A stretch of DNA of 64,000 nucleotides. Origin: Flavobacterium limi (lineage in GTDB: Bacteria; Bacteroidota; Bacteroidia; Flavobacteriales; Flavobacteriaceae). A model generated the notes under the pieces. That model was not told where the DNA came from and did no database searches. It saw only the letters and a program-made list of their open reading frames with translations. Positions 16,959 through 24,642 of the stretch are shown in pieces. Position numbers and translations under genes: made by a program. Where the stretch lies: NCBI RefSeq assembly GCF_010645075.1, contig NZ_JAADZV010000007.1:62001-126000 (forward strand), in the 5' to 3' direction. Position 1 is the first letter of the stretch; each line of letters opens with the position of its first letter.

Positions 16959-17282
16959 ATGAAGCTAAATCAAAAAGTAAAACTGATAAGAGAATCTAAA
17001 AAAATATCTCAAATTTATCTTGCACATGAGCTAGGATTAAATCAATCACAATATAGCAGAAGAGAGAAAGGTGAAATACAATTTAATTCTGATGAAATAA
17101 TTAAGTTATCGAATTTATTAGAAACATCGATTTCTAGTCTTTTTGATGAACAACAAAATATAATTTCACATAAATGGGATTATAACAACATCAATTCAAT
17201 TTCTTCTAAACTAATTGAGCAATATGAACATCGTCTAAAAGAAAAAGATGAAATGATAAAACTTCTACTTAAAACCAAGTAA
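16959..17282 (+). CDS. XRE-family transcriptional regulator
   Basis: A 107-residue protein. Residues about 3-62 form a Cro/CI-type helix-turn-helix (NQKVKLIRESKKISQIYLAH, ELGLNQSQYSRREKGEIQF), the rest a Lys/Glu-rich helix (EQYEHRLKEKDEMIKLLLKTK) that could mediate dimerisation. It diverges from the Cys-peptide/GLPGLI/receptor group and is the likely regulator of that group. A -7-like TATATTTA (16896-16903) precedes it. Two dyads lie in the 256-base region between the genes. Confidence 0.85.
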   Translation: MKLNQKVKLIRESKKISQIYLAHELGLNQSQYSRREKGEIQFNSDEIIKLSNLLETSISSLFDEQQNIISHKWDYNNINSISSKLIEQYEHRLKEKDEMIKLLLKTK

Positions 17283-17317
17283 TCCTGTTATAATTTTTAA
17301 TTTAATGAATCATTCAA

Positions 17318-17325
17318 TATCTTTA
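17318..17325 (+). promoter_or_regulatory. -7-like element of the epimerase gene
   Basis: TATCTTTA ends four bases before the ATG at 17330. If it is used, the transcript would start at or inside the first codons, i.e. be nearly leaderless. Confidence 0.4.
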
Positions 17326-17329
17326 CAAA

Positions 17330-18331
17330 ATGGTATTAGTAACAGGAGGAACTGGCTTAGTTGGCGCACATTTATTGCTTCATTTAGTTGAAAATGGAGA
17401 AAATGTCCGGGCTATTTACCGCAACTCAACCCATATTCAAAAAACAAAATCGGTTTTTGAACTATATAAAAAGGGTGATTTATTTGAAAAAATCGATTGG
17501 CTTGAAGCCGATATTCTTGACATTCCTTCATTAGAAATTGCCTTTATTGATATTGAATACGTCTACCATTGTGCTGCCTTGATTTCTTTTGATCCAAAAG
17601 ATGAGGATGCACTTCGAAAAACCAATATCGAAGGAACTGCCAATATGGTTAATTTTTCTTTAGCCAAAGAAATAAAGAAATTCTGTTTTGTAAGCTCAAT
17701 TGCCGCTTTGGGAGATTTGCAGCTACACGAAACTTACATTACCGAAGAAACCGACTGGAATCCGGAAAAACCACACAGCGACTATGCTATTTCAAAATAC
17801 GGCGCCGAAATGGAAGTTTGGAGAGGCGTTCAGGAAGGCTTAGATGTAATTATTATAAATCCCGGCGTTATTTTAGCTCCCGTTGCTACAAAGTCAATTT
17901 TTGAACACGGAAGCAATGAACTGTATCTAAAAGTAAGTAAAGGGCTTTCATTCTACACCCTTGGAAAAAGCGGATTTATCACTATAAATGATGTTGTAAG
18001 AGTAGCTTTTGAACTCATGAAAGGCGATATAAAAAACGAACGTTTTACGCTAATCGCAGATAATATTGTTTTCAGGGACATCCTGAATACGATTGCAGAG
18101 GTTTTAAAAGCAAAAAAGCCAACAATTCACGCCACGCCGCTGTTCATGAATCTTCTTTGGATTGCAGATGGCATATTTTCAACTTTATTTTTTCAAAAAA
18201 GAAGTCTCACTAAAGCAACTGCAAAAGCATCATATTCTAAAAATCTGTATTCTAATGAAAAAATAAAAACCGCTCTGGGAACGGTTTTTTCAGATGTGCG
18301 ACAATACATAAACGAATCGTCGAAATTATAG
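17330..18331 (+). CDS. NAD(P)-dependent epimerase/dehydratase (extended SDR)
   Basis: A 333-residue Rossmann enzyme. The nucleotide loop TGGTGLVG is at residues 5-12, followed by the acidic residue region (EADILD), VYHCAALISF, the active-site SSIAALG serine and the YAISK Tyr-Lys pair (about 153-157), and VIINPGVILAP. Members act on nucleotide sugars, flavonoid-like ketones or sterol-like substrates; the substrate cannot be told. No operon partner on this strand. Its stop overlaps the stop region of the convergent DUF4296 gene by six bases. Confidence 0.85.
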   Translation: MVLVTGGTGLVGAHLLLHLVENGENVRAIYRNSTHIQKTKSVFELYKKGDLFEKIDWLEADILDIPSLEIAFIDIEYVYHCAALISFDPKDEDALRKTNIEGTANMVNFSLAKEIKKFCFVSSIAALGDLQLHETYITEETDWNPEKPHSDYAISKYGAEMEVWRGVQEGLDVIIINPGVILAPVATKSIFEHGSNELYLKVSKGLSFYTLGKSGFITINDVVRVAFELMKGDIKNERFTLIADNIVFRDILNTIAEVLKAKKPTIHATPLFMNLLWIADGIFSTLFFQKRSLTKATAKASYSKNLYSNEKIKTALGTVFSDVRQYINESSKL

Positions 18332-18844
18332 TCCTTTATGCTGAAGTCGTCTCATTCTTTTTACAGAATCGATATTTACTTTTTTTACAACTTTCTTTTT
18401 GACAGAATCTTTAGGAGTTTCTTTTAACTTTTTCTTTTTCGCTTCAGCTGCTTTTTTCGCATCGGCTGCCTTTTTGTTTTTGGCAGCTTTTTTTTCCTCA
18501 GCTTTCAGCTTTTTTTCTGTACTCTTTTTTTCTTTATCTAACCTTGCATTTATTTCATCAAACATTTCTTTGTAACTGTCATAATCAGCAGCATAGTACA
18601 TATTGCTTTTGGCAAATTGCAGACTGTCAACTTTGTATTTTTTAAAAATAAATTTCGTAGGATTTGATTCAACTGAATCCAACGATAACGGCTGCTGGTA
18701 TTTTATGGCTTCCAAAAGAGACAGATCATATATAATATCGATCATCTTTTCTTTCTCTATAAGCTTAGCAGGTTCTTTGACCAGCTCTTTTTTACAGCTT
18801 ACAGAAAAAAATAGAATCAATATTATAAATACAAAATTCTTCAT
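18326..18844 (-). CDS. DUF4296 lipoprotein
   Basis: A 172-residue lipoprotein: signal peptide ending in FFSVSC (Cys17), then the DUF4296 region (about 30-105: EKEKMIDIIYDLSLLEAIKY, NPTKFIFKKYKVDSLQFAKS, YYAADYDSYKEMFDEINARL). The remaining 65 residues are a Lys/Ala-rich low-complexity tail. The family is restricted to Bacteroidetes and uncharacterised. It follows pyrC with a 6-base gap and belongs to the GT2-pyrC-DUF4296 operon, an order often seen in flavobacteria. The charged tail may interact with RNA, DNA or cell wall; no evidence. Confidence 0.8.
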   Translation of the reverse strand: MKNFVFIILILFFSVSCKKELVKEPAKLIEKEKMIDIIYDLSLLEAIKYQQPLSLDSVESNPTKFIFKKYKVDSLQFAKSNMYYAADYDSYKEMFDEINARLDKEKKSTEKKLKAEEKKAAKNKKAADAKKAAEAKKKKLKETPKDSVKKKVVKKVNIDSVKRMRRLQHKGL

Positions 18845-18850
18845 TGCAAT

Positions 18851-20191
18851 TTATCTGTTAAATAATAATCGTTTTCCGGCACGGACATCTTTTACCTTAA
18901 AGTTGTTATATACCATTTCGCCATTCACAAAAGTATGGGTAATTCTCGATTTGAAAGTATAGTTTTCAAACGGAGACCAGCCACATTTATACAAAATGTT
19001 CTCTGGTTTTACACTCCATGGCAAACCTGGATTTACAATAACCAAATCTGCATAATATCCTGCTTTTATAAAACCTCTTTTTTCGATTTTAAAGATCTTA
19101 GCAGGATTATGGCACATTTTCTCTACGATTTTCTCTACCGTGATTTTTCCCTGATGGTACGCTTCAAACATCGCAACAACAGCATGCTGTACTAAAGGTC
19201 CTCCTGAAGGAGCTTTTAAGTAAGACTGTAATTTTTCTTCTTTCGTATGCGGTGCATGATCGGTTGCAATAACATCAATGCGGCCGTCGTTCAGGGCTTT
19301 CCAAAGTTCTTTTCTGTCATCAGCTGTTTTTACAGCCGGATTCCATTTGATGAAATTTCCTTTTGTTTTGTAATCTTCATCGGTAAACCAAAGATGATGC
19401 ACACAAACCTCAGCCGTAATTTTTTTCTCTTCCAGCGGAATTTTATTCGTAAACAATTCCATTTCTTTCGCCGTTGAAAGATGGAAAATATGCAAACGGG
19501 CTCCGGTTTTTTTCGCCAAAGCAACTGCTTTTGAAGATGAAATGTAACAAGCCTCTGCACTTCTAATTAAGTTATGGGCTGTTACGGGAATATCATCTCC
19601 GTATTTTTCTTTGAATTCAGCCAAATTATTCTGAATCGTAGTTTCATCTTCGCAATGAACTGCAATCAGCATTGGTGTACTCGAAAATATTCTCTCTAAA
19701 GTCGCTTCGTTGTCAACCAGCATATTTCCTGTTGAAGAACCAAGGAAAATCTTGATTCCGGCAACATTTTTAGGATTTGTTTTTAAAACTTCTTCCAGAT
19801 TATCATTGGTTGCCCCCATCATAAACGAATAATTCGCAAATGATTTCTGGGAAGCAATTTGATATTTATCTTCTAAAATTTCCTGCGTAACTGCATTCGG
19901 AACTGTATTAGGTTGTTCAATAAAAGAAGTGATTCCACCGGCAACAGCCGCTCTCGATTCAGATTCAATATCACCTTTATGTGTTAATCCCGGTTCTCTA
20001 AAATGCACCTGATCGTCAATGGCACCCGGAATCAGATAATTTCCTTCTGCATCTATGACTTTACAATCAGATGATTTTAGACTGATGCTGTCTGCAACTT
20101 CAACAATTAAGTCGTTTTCTATTAAAACATCACCTTCAAAAATCAATCCTTCGTTTACAATTTTGGCATTTTTTATTAAAATCCTGTTCAT
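18851..20191 (-). CDS. pyrC: Dihydroorotase, class I
   Basis: A 446-residue amidohydrolase converting carbamoyl-aspartate to dihydroorotate in pyrimidine synthesis. Metal-binding HFREPG (His63-Gly68), a predicted carboxylated Lys in AGIKIFLGSSTG (about Lys147), His residues in IAVHCEDE and HIFHLST, and the catalytic Asp in IATDHAPH (about 312) are all present, so it appears active. It is the class I, AllB-like form of about 430-450 residues, not the short E. coli type. Transcribed between the polyprenol-phosphate glycosyltransferase (10-base gap) and the DUF4296 gene. Confidence 0.92.
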   Translation of the reverse strand: MNRILIKNAKIVNEGLIFEGDVLIENDLIVEVADSISLKSSDCKVIDAEGNYLIPGAIDDQVHFREPGLTHKGDIESESRAAVAGGITSFIEQPNTVPNAVTQEILEDKYQIASQKSFANYSFMMGATNDNLEEVLKTNPKNVAGIKIFLGSSTGNMLVDNEATLERIFSSTPMLIAVHCEDETTIQNNLAEFKEKYGDDIPVTAHNLIRSAEACYISSSKAVALAKKTGARLHIFHLSTAKEMELFTNKIPLEEKKITAEVCVHHLWFTDEDYKTKGNFIKWNPAVKTADDRKELWKALNDGRIDVIATDHAPHTKEEKLQSYLKAPSGGPLVQHAVVAMFEAYHQGKITVEKIVEKMCHNPAKIFKIEKRGFIKAGYYADLVIVNPGLPWSVKPENILYKCGWSPFENYTFKSRITHTFVNGEMVYNNFKVKDVRAGKRLLFNR

Positions 20192-20201
20192 CGCCGTTCG
20201 T

Positions 20202-20927
20202 TTATAGTGTGTTGAATAATTTTTTTAATCGGAGAGAAATAACTCCAAGAATCGCTTCTTTAATAATAGCATTGCTCATTTTTGAGACTCCTTTTGTACG
20301 ATCTGTAAAAATAATCGGAACTTCTGTTATTTCAAATTTACCACAATAAGTTCTATATTTCATTTCGATTTGAAAAGCATACCCAACAAATTTGATTTTA
20401 TCAAGGTTTATCTTTTCCAGCACTTCTCTTTTATAACAAACAAAACCTGCTGTCGCGTCGTGAATTTTCATTCCGGTAATAAATTTCACATATACCGAAG
20501 CAAAATAAGACATCAATACCCGGCTTAGTGGCCAGTTCACCACATTTACGCCTGTAACATAACGGGAACCTATCGCTAAAGAAGCACCTCCAAAATGACA
20601 GGCATCATATAATTTTTCAAGATCGTTTGGATTGTGTGAAAAATCAGCATCCATTTCAAAAATGAAATCATATTTACGTTCCAGTGCCCATTTAAAACCA
20701 TGAACATAAGCCGTCCCAAGACCGGATTTTTTAGCTCTTTTTTCAAGAAATAATCTTCCCGGAAATTCTTCCTGAAGCGCAATTACTTTATTAGCAGTGT
20801 GATCCGGCGAATTATCATCGATGATTAAAAGGTGAAAAGATTTATGTTGCGAAAGTACAGCACGTACTATACTTTCTATGTTCTCAATTTCGTTATAGGT
20901 AGGAATTATGACAATACTATCATTCAT
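20202..20927 (-). CDS. Polyprenol-phosphate mannosyltransferase-like GT2 enzyme
   Basis: A 241-residue GT-A glycosyltransferase of the dolichol-phosphate-mannose synthase type: VIIPTYNEIENIESIV at the start, IIDDNSPDHTA, FIFEMDADFSHNP (the DAD metal-binding motif), GGASLAIGSRYVTG and the later DATAGFVCYKR. It lacks the C-terminal membrane domain of longer homologues, as do short bacterial forms. It would transfer a sugar, probably mannose or glucose, from a nucleotide to undecaprenyl phosphate at the cytoplasmic membrane. It heads the operon with pyrC and DUF4296 and has a perfect -7 element upstream. Confidence 0.88.
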   Translation of the reverse strand: MNDSIVIIPTYNEIENIESIVRAVLSQHKSFHLLIIDDNSPDHTANKVIALQEEFPGRLFLEKRAKKSGLGTAYVHGFKWALERKYDFIFEMDADFSHNPNDLEKLYDACHFGGASLAIGSRYVTGVNVVNWPLSRVLMSYFASVYVKFITGMKIHDATAGFVCYKREVLEKINLDKIKFVGYAFQIEMKYRTYCGKFEITEVPIIFTDRTKGVSKMSNAIIKEAILGVISLRLKKLFNTL

Positions 20928-20948
20928 TTTTTCTGCGTAATTTCACCG

Positions 20949-20956
20949 CAAAAGTA
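20949..20956 (-). promoter_or_regulatory. -7 element of the GT2-pyrC-DUF4296 operon
   Basis: On the minus strand TACTTTTG, a perfect TAnnTTTG match 21 bases before the ATG at 20927. Confidence 0.6.
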
Positions 20957-21018
20957 AACTTTTTATAGCATTTGGTTCATAATAAATCCATAATAAAAGT
21001 ATTGATACAAAAAATTAC

Positions 21019-21026
21019 TAATTTTG
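21019..21026 (+). promoter_or_regulatory. -7 element of the DUF4271-hemD operon
   Basis: TAATTTTG, a perfect TAnnTTTG match 7 bases before the ATG at 21034. Confidence 0.6.
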
Positions 21027-21033
21027 CATCGTT

Positions 21034-21711
21034 ATGATTGAACAGCTCCATCCCAGAATTATAGAAAACAAAGATTGGGCAACACTTTTATTTGTGTTGG
21101 CTTTTGCTGTTGTTGCTATCACTAAATCAGCTTACGAAAATAGATTTAGTGAATTTACAAAACTTATTTTCTCTGATAAATATGTTAAAATTTATCGTGA
21201 CATTTCCCATTTAAAAAGCAGCTTTACAGTTGCCTTATTTTTTGTGCAGATTATATCGTATGCTTTTTTCATACAGCTGACCATGCATATTTTTGAATTT
21301 CCGGTAAAAACAGAAAAAACAGACTGGATGCTTTTTACCCAGATTGTCACTTTTTTGACGTACTTCATATTAGCAAAATATTTGATTGAAAAAATCGTAG
21401 GAACTTCTTTCAATATTGATGAATTTGTAGACCTTTTTAACTTACAAAAAGCAACATATAGAACATATATTGGGCTTTTTATTCTTCCTGTCAATGCGAT
21501 TTTGTTTTATCGCGACGATGTGCCCAAAATCGTACCACTAGCAATAATAGGGGTTTCAGCATGTATAAGTATGTTTTCCTACTTTATTTCAATTAAAACT
21601 TATCAAAATACAATAATCAATAAATTATTTTATTTTATTTTATATCTTTGCGCTCTTGAAATAGCCCCTTATTATTTCCTTTATTACTGGATTACAAAGG
21701 CGGCTCAGTAA
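21034..21711 (+). CDS. DUF4271 integral membrane protein
   Basis: A 225-residue protein with about six hydrophobic segments (around 18-30, 68-88, 100-118, 148-162, 170-188 and 200-222). It matches, from memory, the Bacteroidetes family DUF4271, usually encoded directly before hemD. No function is established; the constant linkage to uroporphyrinogen-III synthase suggests a role linked to haem or membrane physiology but is not proof. The stop lies 11 bases before hemD. Confidence 0.8.
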   Translation: MIEQLHPRIIENKDWATLLFVLAFAVVAITKSAYENRFSEFTKLIFSDKYVKIYRDISHLKSSFTVALFFVQIISYAFFIQLTMHIFEFPVKTEKTDWMLFTQIVTFLTYFILAKYLIEKIVGTSFNIDEFVDLFNLQKATYRTYIGLFILPVNAILFYRDDVPKIVPLAIIGVSACISMFSYFISIKTYQNTIINKLFYFILYLCALEIAPYYFLYYWITKAAQ

Positions 21712-21722
21712 ATGTCTATAAT

Positions 21723-22472
21723 ATGAAAGTGAAAACAATTTTGGTGTCACAGCCTGAACCTAAAGTGGAAAACTCCCCTTACTTTGAGCTCCAACAGAAA
21801 CACAAAATAAAAATTGATTTCAGACCTTTTATTCATGTGGAGGGAGTTAGTGCAAAAGAAATCCGATTACAAAAAATCGATCTTAATCATTACACTGCAA
21901 TTATTTTAACAAGCCGAAATGCGGTTGATCATTTTTTCAGGGTAGCTGAAGAAATGCGCTACAAAGTACCTGAAGGGCTGAAATATTTTTGTCAGTCTGA
22001 GGCTGTTGCTTTTTACCTGCAAAAATATGTAGTGTACAGAAAACGTAAAATTTACGTTGGAGCTAAAGATTTTGCAGATTTATCACCGCTTATCAAAAAA
22101 TACAAGGACGAAAAATTCTTGTTGCCGGCTTCTGATCAGTTGAACGCTGATGCACCTGTAACTTTAAATGGTTTAAAAGTAGACTGGGCACAAGCTATTT
22201 TCTACAGAACGGTAATGAGCGACTTATCCGATTTAGCAGACGTTTATTATGACGTTTTAGCTTTTTTCAGTCCAACCGGAATAAAATCATTGTTTAAAAA
22301 CTTTCCTGATTTTAAACAAAACAATACCAGAATCGCTGTATTTGGAAGCACAACTCAAAAAGAAGCCCTGGATCATGGTTTAAGAATTGATATCCTTGCC
22401 CCGACTCCTGAAACTCCTTCTATGACAATGGCTTTAGAAAAATATATCGCCGAAGCAAACAAAGGAAAATAA
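21723..22472 (+). CDS. hemD: Uroporphyrinogen-III synthase
   Basis: A 249-residue protein with the two-lobed HemD pattern: VKTILVSQPEP at the start, YTAIILTSRNAVDHFF (about 55-70), KYFCQSEAVAFYLQ, ADLSPLIKKYKDEKFLLPAS, then DVLAFFSPTGIKSLF, RIAVFGSTTQKEAL and APTPETPSMTMALEKYI at the end. It closes the linear tetrapyrrole into uroporphyrinogen III in the cytoplasm. Sequence conservation in HemD is always low; the ILTSRNAV and FFSPTGIKS motifs are decisive. Second gene after DUF4271. Confidence 0.88.
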   Translation: MKVKTILVSQPEPKVENSPYFELQQKHKIKIDFRPFIHVEGVSAKEIRLQKIDLNHYTAIILTSRNAVDHFFRVAEEMRYKVPEGLKYFCQSEAVAFYLQKYVVYRKRKIYVGAKDFADLSPLIKKYKDEKFLLPASDQLNADAPVTLNGLKVDWAQAIFYRTVMSDLSDLADVYYDVLAFFSPTGIKSLFKNFPDFKQNNTRIAVFGSTTQKEALDHGLRIDILAPTPETPSMTMALEKYIAEANKGK

Positions 22473-22496
22473 ATCTTCACCAAGCCTAAAAACATT

Positions 22497-22540
22497 AAAT
22501 TCCAAACTCCAACTTCCTGTTGGGATTTGGAATTTTTCTT
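22497..22540 (+). terminator. Terminator of the TTCCAAA repeat type behind hemD
   Basis: AAATTCCAAA (22497-22506) pairs with TTTGGAATTT (22526-22535), with partial pairing inside, followed by a T-rich tract. Related hairpins lie at 27427-27467 and 44755-44803. Confidence 0.75.
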
Positions 22541-22613
22541 TTTAAACCATTTTAAGTACATTTGATTTCTATTCCAAAGCCAAAACCGCAAGAATAGTTT
22601 CAAATTTTAAGTT

Positions 22614-23084
22614 ATGAAAATTAATTCCCTCTTAATCGAAATTGACGGTATCGACAAAGAAATTCTTCGTTATCTTATGGATGATGCCCGCAAACCTATT
22701 CTTCAGATTGCCAATAAAATAGGCATTTCAGGAGCGGCGATTCATCAGCGATTGAAAAAACTGGAACAATCAGGTGTAATTTCGGGATCAAAATTCACTG
22801 TAAACCCAAAAGTTTTAGGCTACAATACCATGGCATTTATTGGTGTTTATCTCGACAAAGCTTCGGGAAATTCCGAAGCCGTAAAAGAACTGAGAAAAAT
22901 CCCCGAGGTTTTAGAATGCCACTACACTACCGGAAACTGGTCGGTTTTGATTAAAATTATCTGTCGCGACAACGAACATTTGATGCAGCTTTTAAACACC
23001 AAAATTCAGGCTATTGAAGGTGTTTCGAGAACTGAAACGTTTATTTCTTTGGATCAGCAGATTGACAGGCAGATTCAGTTGTAA
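22614..23084 (+). CDS. Lrp/AsnC-family transcriptional regulator
   Basis: A 156-residue protein. The N-terminal helix-turn-helix is clear (EILRYLMDDARKPILQIANK, then ISGAAIHQRLKKLEQSGVI, about 14-58), followed by the RAM ligand-binding beta-alpha domain (YNTMAFIGVYLDKA, VLECHYTTGNWSVLIKI, about 68-150). Lrp-type proteins form octamers that sense amino acids or other small molecules. The gene stands alone between two terminators, so no target is evident from context. Confidence 0.9.
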   Translation: MKINSLLIEIDGIDKEILRYLMDDARKPILQIANKIGISGAAIHQRLKKLEQSGVISGSKFTVNPKVLGYNTMAFIGVYLDKASGNSEAVKELRKIPEVLECHYTTGNWSVLIKIICRDNEHLMQLLNTKIQAIEGVSRTETFISLDQQIDRQIQL

Positions 23085-23138
23085 ATTGGATAATTTGTCA
23101 ATTTGATAATTATATAATTTAAATTCCAATTAAAAAAC

Positions 23139-23174
23139 AAAACCCGACAAATTTTAAAATCTGTCGGGTTTTCT
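23139..23174. terminator. Terminator with AAAACCCGACA/TGTCGGGTTTT stem
   Basis: Eleven-bp perfect stem (23139-23149 with 23162-23172), A- and T-flanked, so bidirectional between convergent genes. An identical stem terminates rpoN at 54906-54940. Confidence 0.88.
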
Positions 23175-23212
23175 ATAAATTATCTAATTGACTAGTTATC
23201 TCAATTATAAAA

Positions 23213-23899
23213 TTAGTTCCTCCTGCTTCCTGAGTAAATCGAAATATAATACAATAAAGTAGCAATAGAACCAATTGCTGCTACCACATACGTTCTGGCA
23301 GCCCATTTCAAAGCATCTTTTGCACCAGCCTGCTCCTGCTGTGTCAGCATTCGTTTATTTTCTAACCACGCCAAGGCACGATTACTCGCATCGTATTCAA
23401 CTGGCAAAGTAATGATAGTAAATAACGTCGTTGCAGCAAAAATAACAATACCCACCAGCAATAATTGCGGAAAAACTCTAATCATTAAAATTCCTGCCAG
23501 TAAAATCCATTGTACATAATTGGACGCCACACTAACAATAGGAACTAACGCAGAACGCATTGTAAGCCACTCATAACCTATTGCATGCTGAACAGCGTGA
23601 CCACATTCGTGTGCTGCAACTGCCGCAGCAGCCGCGTTTCTGTGATTGTAAACCGCCTCGCTTAAATTAACTGTTTTATCTGCCGGATTGTAATGATCGG
23701 TTAATTGTCCCGGAGTTGAAATTACCCGAACATCATAAATGCCATTATCGGCCAGCATTTTTTCCGCAATTTCCCTTCCGCTCATTCCGTTTTGTAATTG
23801 CAGTTTTGAATATAATTCGAATTTACTTTTTAATCTTGAACTTACCAGCCAGCTGAATAACATAATAGCCCCGGCCAGTATTAAATATCCACTTCCCAT
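23213..23899 (-). CDS. YugP-type zinc-dependent membrane peptidase
   Basis: A 228-residue membrane protein with an HExxH-like zinc site HECGH (His97, Glu98, His101) after AAAAAVAA, an N-terminal helix (4-20) and two to three helices in the C-terminal half (about 125-165 and 205-222). This is the neutral zinc metallopeptidase 2 family (YugP), of unknown substrate. The start is set at the ATG 23897-23899 (MGSGYLILAG); the open frame reaches further up to 23965 but without homology-like sequence. An upstream TAACTTTA could be the -7 element. Confidence 0.85.
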   Translation of the reverse strand: MGSGYLILAGAIMLFSWLVSSRLKSKFELYSKLQLQNGMSGREIAEKMLADNGIYDVRVISTPGQLTDHYNPADKTVNLSEAVYNHRNAAAAAVAAHECGHAVQHAIGYEWLTMRSALVPIVSVASNYVQWILLAGILMIRVFPQLLLVGIVIFAATTLFTIITLPVEYDASNRALAWLENKRMLTQQEQAGAKDALKWAARTYVVAAIGSIATLLYYISIYSGSRRN

Positions 23900-23999
23900 G
23901 ATTTTATATTTTTGATTGAATTTAAAGTTACAAAACAGCCTGCAAATTATGAACCATTTTAACAAAATGTCATTTTGACATTTTTATTCCTATTTTGTC

Positions 24000-24629
24000 T
24001 CAATTCAACATATTGTTCTTTAGCAGGAAAGCGATCAGTTCCGCTACATTCTTCATTTTATATTTTTGGAGAATATTACGGCGATGGGTCTGAACGGTTA
24101 AAAAACTTAGAAATAAATCGTCAGCAATTTCCTGAGTTGACTTTCCTTTCGAAAGCAGCAGGGCAATATCTCGTTCTCTTCTGCTTAAGCCGGGAATACT
24201 TTCAAAATCTTCAGACAATGGCTGACTGATTATCGTTTTTACTTCTTTGCTAAATACGATTTCTCCACCAATTGCTTTATAAATACATTCTTTAAATTCA
24301 TCAAATGAGGCATTTTTTAGAATATAGCCATTTCCGCCATTTTGAATAAATTGCATTACCAGACTTCTTTCTGACTGGCTGCTCATTCCGATAATAACAA
24401 TTTTAGGATTCTTTTGTTTGATTGTTTTGCACAAATCGACACCATTAATAGTCGGCAAAAAAATATCCGTTAATATCAAATCAATAGTATGATTTTCAAT
24501 GTAATCCAGCAATGCAATTCCGGATTCAAATTTTTTTACTATTTCAATATCTTCCAAATCAGACAATAATCCTTCAATTCCTGAAATAACTATTGGGTGA
24601 TCATCTACTATTACTGTTTTATAGCTCAT
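24000..24629 (-). CDS. NarL/FixJ-type response regulator
   Basis: A 209-residue regulator. Receiver domain 1-120 with DDHP (9-12), phospho-acceptor Asp55 (LTDIFLP), and a conserved Lys in YILKNAS. A LuxR-type helix-turn-helix fills about 148-205 (LSRRERDIALLLSKGKSTQE, FLTVQTHRRNILQKYKM). It follows its partner kinase with a 13-base gap. The palindrome TACCTGATATCAGGTA found upstream of the kinase and the MmpS-like gene is the best candidate for its binding site. Confidence 0.9.
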   Translation of the reverse strand: MSYKTVIVDDHPIVISGIEGLLSDLEDIEIVKKFESGIALLDYIENHTIDLILTDIFLPTINGVDLCKTIKQKNPKIVIIGMSSQSERSLVMQFIQNGGNGYILKNASFDEFKECIYKAIGGEIVFSKEVKTIISQPLSEDFESIPGLSRRERDIALLLSKGKSTQEIADDLFLSFLTVQTHRRNILQKYKMKNVAELIAFLLKNNMLN

Positions 24630-24642
24630 AATTTATTTCGGA

